In this document: piece by piece, positions 24,707-34,472 of the stretch
Layout: every line of letters begins with the position of its first letter
How positions within the stretch are numbered: the first letter of the stretch is position 1
Assembly: GCA_964484185.1 (NCBI GenBank)
Contig: CAZAEQ010000005.1
Location: 82,283-146,282 of the forward strand
Source: F1-120-MAGs238 sp964484185
GTDB taxonomy: Bacteria; Planctomycetota; Phycisphaerae; Phycisphaerales; UBA1924
Direction of reading: 5' to 3'
DNA: 64,000 nt
Program-made: the position numbers and the translations under genes
The notes under the pieces: generated by a model
Database searches by the model: none
The model's input: only the letters and a program-made list of their open reading frames with translations
What the model was told of the DNA's origin: nothing

Positions 24707-27406
24707 ATGACATCAACACCCATATCCAAAATTATCAATCTGACGCATTCTTTCGCTTGCTCGCTCGGGAGTGTACTGACCGCACGTTCTCACCGCGCAA
24801 ACCGTAACGGTGAAGCATGTCGTGCAGTTGCAGTTCTCGCGTGGACGCTTGCAATTGTCCTGAGTGTCGCTGCGGTTCGCCCCGCTTCGGGTCAGTGCGG
24901 CTGGCTTCCGGGAGAGGGGCTTCCTGGTCTGGACCCATTCGGCGCCGACCAATTGGTTGCGTGGGACCCCGATGGAGTCGGCCCCCAGACAACAGTTCTT
25001 GTAGCGTCAGGCGGTTTCACCGTCGCAGGGAACGGGTTTGCAAACCACATTGCGATCTGGGATCCCGCCACTGGCCAATGGTCAGCTTTCGGTTCGGGAA
25101 TAGAAGGTGCAATTTACAAGCTTCTCTCGCTACCCAATGGAGATCTCATCGCTGCCGGCCGCTTTAGCGAAACTGAGGGCGGCGTGCAGCACAGTGTCGC
25201 TCGCTGGAATGGATCAGGCTGGACCTCGATCGGACCTTCGCTTACAGATGATGTCTATTCCCTGGCGGTCATGCCTAATGGCGACCTCGTCGCCGGCGCA
25301 CATTCTCCACAGACCGGCGCTGTCAACGTCTTTCGATGGGATGGCACGCTGTGGACTCCGCTCGGTTCCGGCATGAACGGTCGTGTCCGCGCGCTGGCAG
25401 TGCTGCAATCCGGCGAACTGGTCGCCGGTGGCGAATTCACTACCGCCGGAGGCGTCACGGCGCGTCGCGTTGCAAAGTGGAACGGCACCACCTGGTCCTC
25501 AATGTCCAGCAGCGGCATGAGCAGCAATGTTTATGCGCTGGTGGTCCTGCCCAACGGCAATCTCGTTGCAGGCGGCGCTTTTACCCAGGCCGGGAGCCTG
25601 GTGATACACCATGTCTCCAGATGGAACGGAACATCTTGGAACCTTATGGGCGGGGGGTTGAATGACGATGTCTATTCACTTGCGCTTATGCCCAATGGCG
25701 ATGTGATTGCCGCGGGAATGTTCACTGCATCAAATTCTGTGCCGATGGCACGCATCGCTCGCTGGAATGGCACGGCATGGTCCGCACTCGCCCAGGGCGT
25801 TTTTGGCGGCTCTTTCCCCGCTGCTCGCTCGCTCGCTGTCATGCCCGGCGGAGATCTCATCGCCGGCGGCAACTTTGCAACAGCCGGGACCGTCACCGCG
25901 CAGGGCATCGCCCGCTGGAACGGGTCTCTCTGGTTCACAATGGGCACCGGACTCGACAGCACCGTACTCGCGCTGGCACCTCTTGCGAACGGAGACATCA
26001 TCGCTGGCGGCATGTTCACCACCGCCGGCGGCGCCATGACCAGCCACATCGCGCGTTGCAGCGGCTCTTCCTGGAGTCCCCTCGGAACAGGCATGAACGG
26101 GACTGTTCAGTCTCTGGCCGTTCTTCAAAATGGCGATATCGTCGCGGGCGGAGAATTCACTACCGCTGGCGGAAACACAACGGACCACATTGCCCGTTGG
26201 GATGGCTCAAACTGGCAGGACATGGGCGGTGGAATCAACGGCAGTGTGAATGCCCTCGTGCTGATGCCCAATGGAGATCTCGTTGCTGCGGGCGCGTTTT
26301 CCTCCGCGGGTGGCAATACGGCCTTGGGCATCGCTCGCTGGGATGGCGCCACATGGTCCGCCATCGGTTCTGGTGCCCTCGGTATCAATTCAATGGTCGT
26401 GCTTCCCAACGGAGATCTGGTTGTGGGTGGGTCATTTACCGATGTTGGCGGTACGCCTGCGGATCGCGTTGCTCGATGGAACGGTTCCGTTTGGGCGCCG
26501 CTGGGTCTGGGAATGAACCAGGAGGTCACTGAATTAGCTCTTTTGTCCAATGGTGATCTGATCGCCGCTGGGTTCTTCACAACCGCTGATGCCATCGCCG
26601 CGAATCAGATCGCAAGTTGGAATGGCATCGCGTGGTCCCCCTTAGGTTCAGGATTAGACGATGTTGCAATGACGCTTGCAGCACTCCCCAGCGGCGTGCT
26701 CGTCGCCGGCGGCAACTTCATGAATGCAGGTGGCATGCCTGCAAGCAAGATCGCATGGTGGAATGGTGCGAGTTGGGCTCCCCTCGGGTCCGGCGCAGAT
26801 GGCGTCGTTGCCGCACTTGCGGTGCAGTCGGATGGAACACTTGCTGCAGGCGGGACTTTCACGACTGCAGGCGGACTGCTCTCAGCTCGATTTGCACGCT
26901 ATGAATTGTCGGGAACCCCGCCCGTGATTGTGACACAGCCACAGCCTGCCTTTCTATGTCCAACTGGTTCGGTCGACGTAACTGTCTCTTGCGGACCGGG
27001 CTCGTTCAACTACCTATGGCAGTGGCAGCCCGCCCCTGGTGCAGCGTGGCTGAACGTCATCGACGGTCTCAATGTCGATCCACTGGGAGGGACTGTTCAA
27101 TTCATCGCCCTGAACTCCAGTACCAGCACCGTCACGGTCTCTTCCGGCGGCTCAGGTACAGCGCAATCGCACTGGGAGAAACGATGCATTGTCTCCAGTT
27201 CCTGCGGCAGTACAACGAGCGATTCCGCGATGCTGGTCCATTGTCCGGCGGATGTTAACTGCGATGCCGCAATAGACTTCTTTGATTATCTCGACTTCGT
27301 CGACGCGTTCAGCTCGCAAGATCCTGCCGCGGACTTCAACCAGGACAGCAGCATCGACTTCTTCGACTACCTCGATTTTGTCGATGCTTTTAGCATTGGT
27401 TGCTGA
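24707..27406 (+). CDS. Repeat-propeller GC-type dockerin protein
   Basis: An 899-residue exported protein. The ATG at 24707 has GGAAGGAT eight bases upstream and leads to a long signal region (to ASGQC near residue 65). About 13 repeats of 46-48 residues follow, with the pattern IARWNG--W--LG-GMN-----L-VLPNGDLVAGG-FT-AGG, which probably fold into one or two beta-propellers. After them come an Ig-like module (LWQWQP ... GLNVDPLGG ... SHWEKRC) and a twin dockerin (CPADVNCDAAIDFF ... SIGC). The Ig-plus-dockerin end is shared with the proteins at 27643 and 53380. No catalytic residues are apparent; a binding or scaffold function is likely. Confidence 0.85.
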   Translation: MTSTPISKIINLTHSFACSLGSVLTARSHRANRNGEACRAVAVLAWTLAIVLSVAAVRPASGQCGWLPGEGLPGLDPFGADQLVAWDPDGVGPQTTVLVASGGFTVAGNGFANHIAIWDPATGQWSAFGSGIEGAIYKLLSLPNGDLIAAGRFSETEGGVQHSVARWNGSGWTSIGPSLTDDVYSLAVMPNGDLVAGAHSPQTGAVNVFRWDGTLWTPLGSGMNGRVRALAVLQSGELVAGGEFTTAGGVTARRVAKWNGTTWSSMSSSGMSSNVYALVVLPNGNLVAGGAFTQAGSLVIHHVSRWNGTSWNLMGGGLNDDVYSLALMPNGDVIAAGMFTASNSVPMARIARWNGTAWSALAQGVFGGSFPAARSLAVMPGGDLIAGGNFATAGTVTAQGIARWNGSLWFTMGTGLDSTVLALAPLANGDIIAGGMFTTAGGAMTSHIARCSGSSWSPLGTGMNGTVQSLAVLQNGDIVAGGEFTTAGGNTTDHIARWDGSNWQDMGGGINGSVNALVLMPNGDLVAAGAFSSAGGNTALGIARWDGATWSAIGSGALGINSMVVLPNGDLVVGGSFTDVGGTPADRVARWNGSVWAPLGLGMNQEVTELALLSNGDLIAAGFFTTADAIAANQIASWNGIAWSPLGSGLDDVAMTLAALPSGVLVAGGNFMNAGGMPASKIAWWNGASWAPLGSGADGVVAALAVQSDGTLAAGGTFTTAGGLLSARFARYELSGTPPVIVTQPQPAFLCPTGSVDVTVSCGPGSFNYLWQWQPAPGAAWLNVIDGLNVDPLGGTVQFIALNSSTSTVTVSSGGSGTAQSHWEKRCIVSSSCGSTTSDSAMLVHCPADVNCDAAIDFFDYLDFVDAFSSQDPAADFNQDSSIDFFDYLDFVDAFSIGC
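25031..26902 (+). repeat. About 13 tandem propeller-type coding repeats
   Basis: In-gene tandem repeats of roughly 140 bases (46-48 residues). Protein pattern: WNG--W--LG-G, a spacer, then L-VLPNGDLVAGG-FT-AGG. The copies are diverged in DNA, so they are old rather than freshly expanded. Confidence 0.8.
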
Positions 27407-27434
27407 ACCTCGATGCAAGAATTTTCCTTCAATA

Positions 27435-27463
27435 ACCGGCGAAAGGCTGGTGTTATTTTACTT
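27435..27463 (+). terminator. Terminator candidate after the propeller gene
   Basis: A 6-bp stem ACCGGC / GCTGGT (one G-T pair) with loop GAAAG, followed by the T-rich run GTTATTTTACTTCTTTT, about 30 bases after the stop. Confidence 0.5.
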
Positions 27464-27642
27464 CTTTTGAGCGTACTCACCTCAGAAATGGTGTCTGCTC
27501 TGACTTCGCCATACCCGCTGCTCAGGAAGTAGAACTTCCCGCGTTTTGGTAGTCCGGGCGACAACGTGCAATTTCTAGCCTGCATTGTGCTCATTCTCGC
27601 TTATTAACATGGATGCATCCCGACTTTCCGAAAGGCCTTCAT

Positions 27643-28890
27643 ATGCCGCGTTTCTCAACTCCAACTCTCGCACTGCTTAGCGCTGCACTCCTACACGCTG
27701 TCCCAGCCACAGCCCAGCCTGCCTCACTCTCCCTTTCCAGCGGCGGCGGCGGCCCTTTCGTCCGCATTCCAGCTCATAATGACTTCAACCTCCAACAGTT
27801 CTCCGCATCCGTCTGGTTTAAACCCACCGGCCCCGGCGAAAATGGTGGCGGCACACTCATTACCAAGCCGGGAATCAATATGAGTGGAAGCAACCTGTGT
27901 TCCTGGTGGCTCGGTTGGGAAGCATCCACCGGCCGCGTCCAGGCTCTCGCAGTGCATGAATTCGGCGTCAGCGGCCGCCTCATTACCTCAGCCACAAGCG
28001 TTCCCATCGGTCAGGAAGCACACGCCGTATTTACATTCGATGGCACCACGCTTCGCCTCTACATCAATGGAGCGCTCAGTACCCAGCAACCCTTCGGATT
28101 CACCGGTCTGTATGACAGCTCCCAGGACATTCGCATCGGCGCATTCAACCCCGGCGGCGGCTATGTTCAAAATCACTTCCAGGGCACGCTCGACGATGTC
28201 ACAATCTGGAATCGCGCTCTGAGCGCAGCCGAAGTCGTCGAACTCGCTTCCTGTGAAATTCAAGGCTCAGCGCCCGGCCTCATCGCCCACATTCCATTCA
28301 CCTGCAACAGACTCTCTGACACAAGTGGTGCGGGTCATCCCGCAGTCGCAGTCAACGCAATCGCCTACGGATCGCAGGCAGCACTGCTCAGCGCGCCACC
28401 AGTCCTCTGTGATCAACTCGCAAACACAATCGCCTGCCCCACAGGCACCGCCAACATCACCGTCGTCGCGGCTGGCACCGGCACAACTGCATATCAATGG
28501 CAGTGGCAAGCGCCCCCGTTCGCCGCCAACACACCCTGGAACAATGTTGTAAATGGCAGTGTCAATGGATTGGGCACAGTCGCCGGCGCGGGCACGCAGT
28601 CACTCACAATCTCACAACTTCCAGGCTCCTCCGGCATGCTCGACCCCGTCACCTTCGCCAAACTCCGTTGCACCGCCTCTAATTCATGCGGCAACGTCAC
28701 CAGCAATGTCGCGAATCTCACCATGTGCCCCGCAGACTTCAACTGCGATGCAATCACAGACTTCTTCGACTACCTCGATTTCGTCAGCGCATTCAGCACA
28801 TCAGACCCCGTCGCCGACTTCAACGCCGACACCGTCCTCGATTTCTTCGATTACCTCGACTTCGTAAACGCCTTCGCGCAGGGCTGTTAA
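27643..28890 (+). CDS. LamG-like lectin-fold protein with Ig-like module and GC-type dockerin
   Basis: A 415-residue exported protein. The ATG at 27643 follows AAAGG at eight bases and begins a signal peptide ending at ATAQP; an upstream ATG at 27613 has no site. The first half is a LamG/concanavalin-like domain (FSASVWFKPTGPGENGG, VFTFDGTTLRLYINGAL, LDDVTIWNRALSAAEVVEL), a common sugar- or surface-binding fold. An Ig-like part (YQWQWQ) and a twin dockerin (CPADFNCDAITDFF ... AQGC) follow. The dockerin is slightly diverged (DFVSAF, DFVNAFAQ). The gene ends with TAA. Confidence 0.85.
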   Translation: MPRFSTPTLALLSAALLHAVPATAQPASLSLSSGGGGPFVRIPAHNDFNLQQFSASVWFKPTGPGENGGGTLITKPGINMSGSNLCSWWLGWEASTGRVQALAVHEFGVSGRLITSATSVPIGQEAHAVFTFDGTTLRLYINGALSTQQPFGFTGLYDSSQDIRIGAFNPGGGYVQNHFQGTLDDVTIWNRALSAAEVVELASCEIQGSAPGLIAHIPFTCNRLSDTSGAGHPAVAVNAIAYGSQAALLSAPPVLCDQLANTIACPTGTANITVVAAGTGTTAYQWQWQAPPFAANTPWNNVVNGSVNGLGTVAGAGTQSLTISQLPGSSGMLDPVTFAKLRCTASNSCGNVTSNVANLTMCPADFNCDAITDFFDYLDFVSAFSTSDPVADFNADTVLDFFDYLDFVNAFAQGC

Positions 28891-29055
28891 TCTCCAGCCT
28901 TCCGTGGGCGGACCAACCGCGCTCGGATTCACGAGGTCAGATTATCGGAACTCAGTCTCCCAACTTCGGCGCTCCGCATCAAATATCACTATGTTCCACG
29001 AAGTGTCATAATTACAATGCACGAATCGTTTCATTTCAAACGCCGGAGGATTGCG

Positions 29056-29895
29056 ATGAATAATTTGAAAAACTTGAATCACTCACGCCGTCTCCTCGCT
29101 CTCTTCGCCGCTGCTTCCATCTCTCCCGCAGTCATGGCTCAAGCCTGCTTCACCTTCGCCGATACTTTCTCCCCTCACTCTCCTCAATGGTCCAACCTCC
29201 GCGGCAACTGGGTCTCCTCCAACGCCGAGTACTACCCGCTCGTTCCCAATAACAATCCAACCACCTACACCCATCTCCCGTTCGACTTCCGCGACTTCAC
29301 TTTGAAAGTCACCGTGATCGCGCTCGGCGACGGCGGCGTCTGGATTCGCACTGATGGCACAGGCAACAACGGCATTCTCCTCGTCCTCGGCGGCGGCGGC
29401 TACGGCCAGGGCGTTCGCAACGGAGTCGCCGGAACTCAAATCTACACACACCGAGTCGTCAACGGCAGCTACTCCTCACCAATCGGTCAGGTGAACGGCG
29501 TATTCACTCCCGGTCAGAACTACGACATTCGAGTACGCGTCGCCGGTACTCACTACGCAGTCTATATCAACGGGTCTGCAACTCCCGCAACGCAGTTCGA
29601 CGACACAACATTCGATCACGGATTCGTCGGCCTCTACGACGACCAACCCAACACGACAACCGGAAGCGGCTTTGGCCCGCCCATGAAGTTCAGCAACTTC
29701 CGCCTCAACGGCAATCTCGTCGATTGCATCTGCTCTGCCGACTTCAACCACGATGGCATCATCGATTTCTTCGACTACCTCGATTTCGTCGATGCCTTCA
29801 GCACAAACTCCCCATCAAGCGACTACAACGGCGATGAAGTTATCGATTTCTTTGATTATCTCGACTTCGTAGATGTATTCAGTGCCGGTTGCTAA
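29056..29895 (+). CDS. Concanavalin-like lectin-fold GC-type dockerin protein
   Basis: A 279-residue exported protein. The ATG at 29056 is chosen for GGAGG six bases upstream; it starts a signal peptide ending at VMAQA. About residues 25-215 form a jelly-roll domain resembling family-16-type or DUF1080-type glycan-binding folds (FADTFSPHSPQWSNLRGNW, GDGGVWIRTDGTGNNGI, VAGTHYAVYINGSATPA, HGFVGLYDDQ). No catalytic carboxylates stand out, so binding is more likely than hydrolysis. The twin dockerin starts CSADFNHDGIIDFF and ends SAGC. The gene ends with TAA, 92 bases before the amylase start. Confidence 0.82.
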   Translation: MNNLKNLNHSRRLLALFAAASISPAVMAQACFTFADTFSPHSPQWSNLRGNWVSSNAEYYPLVPNNNPTTYTHLPFDFRDFTLKVTVIALGDGGVWIRTDGTGNNGILLVLGGGGYGQGVRNGVAGTQIYTHRVVNGSYSSPIGQVNGVFTPGQNYDIRVRVAGTHYAVYINGSATPATQFDDTTFDHGFVGLYDDQPNTTTGSGFGPPMKFSNFRLNGNLVDCICSADFNHDGIIDFFDYLDFVDAFSTNSPSSDYNGDEVIDFFDYLDFVDVFSAGC

Positions 29896-29987
29896 ACAAT
29901 TTCCTCGCATTTCCACGCCTGTTTCACTACAATCCACCCTCGTGGCCAATGCGCACATTCGCGTGCTGGCCCAGGAGCAGTATCTAC

Positions 29988-32525
29988 ATGTTTACCCCGT
30001 TTTGCACTCGGAACACTCACCGTTCCGTATTCTCAACATTGTTCTTCTTGTCCAGCGCTCTGACCTGCAGCGCGCAGCTCAATCGCCCCCACCAGGACGA
30101 AATCATCTATCAGATCATGCCCATCGCCTGGCGCGACTCCAACAACGATGCCCAGCGTTTCGGCGATTTCGGCGGCCTCTCTTCCGCTGCCTCCCTCGAC
30201 TACCTCCAAAACCTCGGCGTCACGATGATCTACCTGCAGCCGATCTTCCCCTCAAACGCCTACCACGGATATCAACACGGTCCGGGCGACCAGCTCAGCA
30301 CGCGCTTCGGCACCCAAGCTCAACTCCAGACCCTCATCGATTCCGCCCACTCCCGCGGCATAAAGATCATCCTCGACTACGTCGCATACGGCATCAGCCA
30401 CAATTCAACCTTCTATTCCTCCGCATTCAACAACCCTTCCAGCACCTACGACTCCTGGCTCGCCTTCACCAACACACAGAACACGCAATACACCGGCAGT
30501 GTGTATAACTCGTGGAATGGCAGCAGCGTCGGGTTCATTCACTGGAATCTTGCAACACCAAACGCAGTGACCACAGTCGCCAACTGGGCCGCCAAGTGGC
30601 TCGATCCTAACAACGATGGCGACACCAGCGATGGCGTCGACGGCTTCCGCCTCGATCACATCTACGCCAACGCGCCCGAAGGCTGGGGCGCGAACATCGC
30701 CTTCTGGCAATCCTTCTGCACAACGCTTCGCACCATCAAACCCGGCATCCTCATCTTCGGTGAACATGGCGATTGGGGCAGCTACGGCACAGAAGTGCTG
30801 ACTCCCACCGGCTTCGATGCCGTTCTCACCAAGCCTTTCGAGTTCGCCGCCCGCGATGCCGTAAACAACGAACTGGCTGCTGGCCTTTACTCCAGTGTCG
30901 CTTCAACTCTCGCGGCCACTCCCGCTGGCAAACTCGTGATCGCTCAAACCAACGATCACGATTCCGACCGTCTCGCCTCCTTCCTCGGCTCTAGCAATTC
31001 CAAGCAAAAAACCGCCGCCGCGGTCCTCTTCACGCAGCCTTTTCCGCCCAACATCTATTACGGCGATGAGCTCGGCATGCGCGGCATCAAAGGCAACTGG
31101 GGCAGCGATGCCAACGACATCCCCATGCGCGAACCCTTCAAGTGGTTCGCGGTCCATGCCGCCCCGATGAGCAATTACTGGATCCTCAACTCTTCTGCCT
31201 ACAACAATCGCACATCGCAAAACAACGATGGCCGCAGTGTGCAGGAGCAGCAGGGGGTCTCAACCTCAGTCCTCGAAACCTATCGCAGCCTCATCTCAAT
31301 CCGCCGCAACAACATCGCACTCCGTCACGGCGGCTACTCACCTGTCACCAACACCTCGACACGCGTGTACTCCTTCGTCCGCACCCACAACGACCAGAAA
31401 ATATTCGTCGCCATCAACCTCGGCAGCGCAGGCGTCACGCCCTCCTTCGACCTCAGCAACTTCGACATCCCCGGCAACACAACCACACCCCTCAACCTCG
31501 TCACCAACACCTCACTCGCACCAATTACCACTGCAAACCGCGCTGCCTACTCCGTCAATCTCCCCGGATACTCATACATCATCGCGACCGTCAACTTCAC
31601 CACGCCACCGCCATCGACGATCGACGGCCGTGACATCCCGCTCGACGCCGGCAGCTCCGGCCTCCTCGCAACCCAATCCTGCGCCACCAGTCTCGGCGAC
31701 AACATTGGCGAACTCAATCAGCTCTTCGTTCTGCCGCAATCCGACGGCCTCCGCATCGGCATCACCGGCAACGTCCCCACCGACGCCACCGCGCTCGCCC
31801 TCATGCTCGAATCCAATCCCGGCGGCCAGAATATTCTCGACACTTCTACGTTTGCCCCGCCACCCGCCGGCCTACAAGTCATGTCCGGAACACGTCTCGA
31901 CGCCGGCTTCGCGCCTGATCGTCTCTACTTCATGAATTTCAACAGCGGCTCGATCTACGTCGATCAGGTAAACCTCGCCGCCGCGAGCTCAACAAAGATC
32001 TACCGCGGCCAGGGCATTACCAACAGCGGCAACGGCAACCTCACAGGCGGAACGCATTCCAACGGCCTCCTCGTAGCAGTAGACAATTCCAACACCGAAG
32101 GCATCACTGCATCAAGTGTCGCAAGCGCATCCACCGCAACCCGCGGCATAGAAATGCTCATCCCCTACGCCGACCTGGGCCTTCCAACCGCCGCCGCAGA
32201 TCGCGCTGGCCGAACGGTCAAAATCTCTGCTGCCCTTGTGCGTCCCACCGGAGCGTGGTCCAACCAGGTTCTTCCTGGCGTCACATTCGGAAATGCTGAG
32301 CTCGGCATTGACCCGAACTTCAATTCCTTTGCAGGGCTGCAATACACATCATTTACCTTCTGCCGGGCAGATTTCAACAACGATGGCGCAGCAGACTTCT
32401 TTGACTATCTCGACTTTGTTGATGCATTCAGCAGCAATCTTTCAAGCGCTGACTTCAACGCCGATGGCGCCATCGACTTCTTCGATTATCTCGATTTCGT
32501 CGATGTCTTCAGTATCGGATGCTGA
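29988..32525 (+). CDS. Secreted GH13 alpha-amylase-family enzyme with GC-type dockerin
   Basis: An 845-residue exported enzyme of the alpha-amylase family (GH13), which cleaves alpha-glucans. The start at 29988 follows GGAG and begins the signal peptide (ending LTCSAQ). Visible GH13 regions: IILDYVAYGISH, GFRLDHIYA with nucleophile Asp223, ILIFGEHGD with acid/base Glu259, and NDHD with Asp325. A C-terminal beta-domain and a DOMON/CBM9-like domain (about 560-790; GLRIGITGNVP, GIEMLIPYADLGLP) follow, then the twin dockerin CRADFNNDGAADFF ... SIGC. The stop lies one base from that of the convergent agarase-like gene. Exact bond specificity is unknown. Confidence 0.88.
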   Translation: MFTPFCTRNTHRSVFSTLFFLSSALTCSAQLNRPHQDEIIYQIMPIAWRDSNNDAQRFGDFGGLSSAASLDYLQNLGVTMIYLQPIFPSNAYHGYQHGPGDQLSTRFGTQAQLQTLIDSAHSRGIKIILDYVAYGISHNSTFYSSAFNNPSSTYDSWLAFTNTQNTQYTGSVYNSWNGSSVGFIHWNLATPNAVTTVANWAAKWLDPNNDGDTSDGVDGFRLDHIYANAPEGWGANIAFWQSFCTTLRTIKPGILIFGEHGDWGSYGTEVLTPTGFDAVLTKPFEFAARDAVNNELAAGLYSSVASTLAATPAGKLVIAQTNDHDSDRLASFLGSSNSKQKTAAAVLFTQPFPPNIYYGDELGMRGIKGNWGSDANDIPMREPFKWFAVHAAPMSNYWILNSSAYNNRTSQNNDGRSVQEQQGVSTSVLETYRSLISIRRNNIALRHGGYSPVTNTSTRVYSFVRTHNDQKIFVAINLGSAGVTPSFDLSNFDIPGNTTTPLNLVTNTSLAPITTANRAAYSVNLPGYSYIIATVNFTTPPPSTIDGRDIPLDAGSSGLLATQSCATSLGDNIGELNQLFVLPQSDGLRIGITGNVPTDATALALMLESNPGGQNILDTSTFAPPPAGLQVMSGTRLDAGFAPDRLYFMNFNSGSIYVDQVNLAAASSTKIYRGQGITNSGNGNLTGGTHSNGLLVAVDNSNTEGITASSVASASTATRGIEMLIPYADLGLPTAAADRAGRTVKISAALVRPTGAWSNQVLPGVTFGNAELGIDPNFNSFAGLQYTSFTFCRADFNNDGAADFFDYLDFVDAFSSNLSSADFNADGAIDFFDYLDFVDVFSIGC

Positions 32526-32526
32526 G

Positions 32527-34395
32527 CTACTTCTCAAGTCGAAAGCTGTGTACAACAACTGAACCAGTCTGCGGGCTGCCCTTGAACTGCAAGCCGATGA
32601 TTCCGATTGATGACATGTCAATCGTCTTCGCCCCGCCCTGATTGGCATGAAACTGGTTCAGTTTGAACTTAGAAAGTTCAACCCGATATGTCTGCCGCCC
32701 GGACTTCGCGGCGAACACATCGCTCAAAAAGGCTTCTCCATCATCGTTCTTGCTCGAGCCATTTTTCACAGAATTGGCTTCCGCGAGTACGAAATTGATC
32801 TCGAGTCCCGCCGGAGCTTCGACATCAACAACCACCTGTGCGTACCCATCCATGTCGCCTACCGGCTCGGTTGAGCCTGCTGCCCGCGAAGACCTGGGCA
32901 TATGCAGACTCAGTCCCGCGCCGTAGCTTTGGCCCGTGGAATACTCGATCTTGAGCGCTGCGCCGTCGCGTGTGTATGTCAGCTTTGAATCCGCTGCTCC
33001 CCAGATTTCTGGATCATGCATCCAGTCGCCCAGAAGTTCAACCTGTGCTGGTCGCCCGGGCTGCTGAGTGGACCGCACCGTCACCGATTCCGGCTCCGGG
33101 ATCGAGGTTGGAATCTCGCGAGATGTTGAAGCGTGCAATTGGGCAACCTTTGCATTGGTCTGCTTCATGGCACCCAGTAAATTCTCATATCGCCCATGCG
33201 AGATATCAACAACTCCGTAGTTTGAATCCTCACCATCAAAGCGACCCTGCGGCGATTGGTCTGCCCACTCAAACCAGTGTGCGCCGATGACCATGGGATA
33301 GGTTGCAAGGTCTTCAACAAATTCAGAATAGTGGGCAGCGCGTTCTGCCTGCGTCAACAGCACCGAGCCTGCGCCCCGCGTATTAGGATTGCCCGATTGA
33401 TTCTCTTTGGCACGCCAGGAAAATTCGGTCAGCATGAGCGGTTTCTGAGTGAGGATGTAGAACTTCGCAAGTACGCGTTCCGGCACTTTGGGCGCACTGT
33501 AAAAGTTGACTGACACGACATCGCTATGGCGTCCGCAGGACGTGATCACACATGCGGGGGCATCGCCCGCAAAGCGTGAACCAAGGATTAGAAGTTCCGG
33601 AGCTTGTGCTCGGACTTCCGCCGCGGAAACTGCATAGAAACGTTCCGCCGCGACACTTGTAAAGCGCGTCCGATCTTCGTTGGCGGCGTCAGTTGACGAT
33701 GTTCTCAGGTCTTGTGCGGCAATATCCGACCAGTCCTTTACATTCAGTTTCCATGCCTCGTTGAATTTCTGAATATCGCCGTAGCGACCTTTGAGGCAAT
33801 CAATCGCCGCCAGATAGGCATCATCATCGTGCGGAAGCGCGATTGCTCGTTCGAGCAGCGTTGCGTTGGGAGTGTTGTCCCAGCCATTGATCCCAAACCA
33901 GGGCATTTCGTTATCGAGGAACACACCCAGGATGTCCGACCGATCGGGGTACTTCGCGAGAGATTCGCGGACATACGCGGCGACCTTTGATTCAAACCCG
34001 GGCCGATATGGTTCTAAACAACGATCTGATTCCGCGCCGCTTGTGTAGAGAATTGGAGTTCGCCAGATTCCGGGTCCAGCTGCAACTGCCGGATCGCTCC
34101 AGCCACCGACGGTATTTGCGTTTGACTCCTGGAGCATTTGCCTTACAGAAGTGCTCCACGCGGGCCATTGGCCACTGAACTGAGCTTTCACAGGTTGATA
34201 GAACTGGGTATCGGGCTTGGGCCGAAATGGCATCGAGGCTATATTGTTGATGCCAAGAGAGAAGACCAGTTCTCCTTTTGGGGTCTTAAACCAATAGTGG
34301 CCTTGGGCATCTTTTACGACCGAGGTTCCTGGTGCCGCAAAGGCCATGGAGGTAGCTACCAATGAAGCAAGAAACGATGTGTGAAACAGTTCCAT
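32527..34395 (-). CDS. Secreted clan GH-A glycosidase, agarase-like
   Basis: A 622-residue exported enzyme. The signal peptide (MELFHTSFLASLVATSMAFA) favours the start at 34395; another in-frame ATG lies at 34419. The catalytic barrel (about 30-430) shows a GH-A pattern like agarases and GH42/GH50 enzymes: acid/base Glu163 in GVFLDNEMPWFG and nucleophile Glu324 in LMLTEFSWR, then WFEWADQSPQGRFDGEDSNYG. A C-terminal beta-sandwich (about 440-620) probably binds sugar. No dockerin is present, unlike its neighbours. The gene is divergent from the LacI regulator and probably under its control. The polysaccharide cleaved (agar, galactan or a glucan) cannot be told from sequence alone. Confidence 0.78.
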   Translation of the reverse strand: MELFHTSFLASLVATSMAFAAPGTSVVKDAQGHYWFKTPKGELVFSLGINNIASMPFRPKPDTQFYQPVKAQFSGQWPAWSTSVRQMLQESNANTVGGWSDPAVAAGPGIWRTPILYTSGAESDRCLEPYRPGFESKVAAYVRESLAKYPDRSDILGVFLDNEMPWFGINGWDNTPNATLLERAIALPHDDDAYLAAIDCLKGRYGDIQKFNEAWKLNVKDWSDIAAQDLRTSSTDAANEDRTRFTSVAAERFYAVSAAEVRAQAPELLILGSRFAGDAPACVITSCGRHSDVVSVNFYSAPKVPERVLAKFYILTQKPLMLTEFSWRAKENQSGNPNTRGAGSVLLTQAERAAHYSEFVEDLATYPMVIGAHWFEWADQSPQGRFDGEDSNYGVVDISHGRYENLLGAMKQTNAKVAQLHASTSREIPTSIPEPESVTVRSTQQPGRPAQVELLGDWMHDPEIWGAADSKLTYTRDGAALKIEYSTGQSYGAGLSLHMPRSSRAAGSTEPVGDMDGYAQVVVDVEAPAGLEINFVLAEANSVKNGSSKNDDGEAFLSDVFAAKSGRQTYRVELSKFKLNQFHANQGGAKTIDMSSIGIIGLQFKGSPQTGSVVVHSFRLEK

Positions 34396-34472
34396 GGACT
34401 GGATGATAACAGAAATCATCGATATTGCGACAGAATCGCCAAAAATAGTTTCAAAAATTGTGGTTTGAGGGC

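Noticed and set aside
25031..26902. CRISPR array suggested by regular repeats
   Set aside because: The repeats are coding, about 140 bases long and diverged; there are no short identical repeats with spacers and no cas genes.
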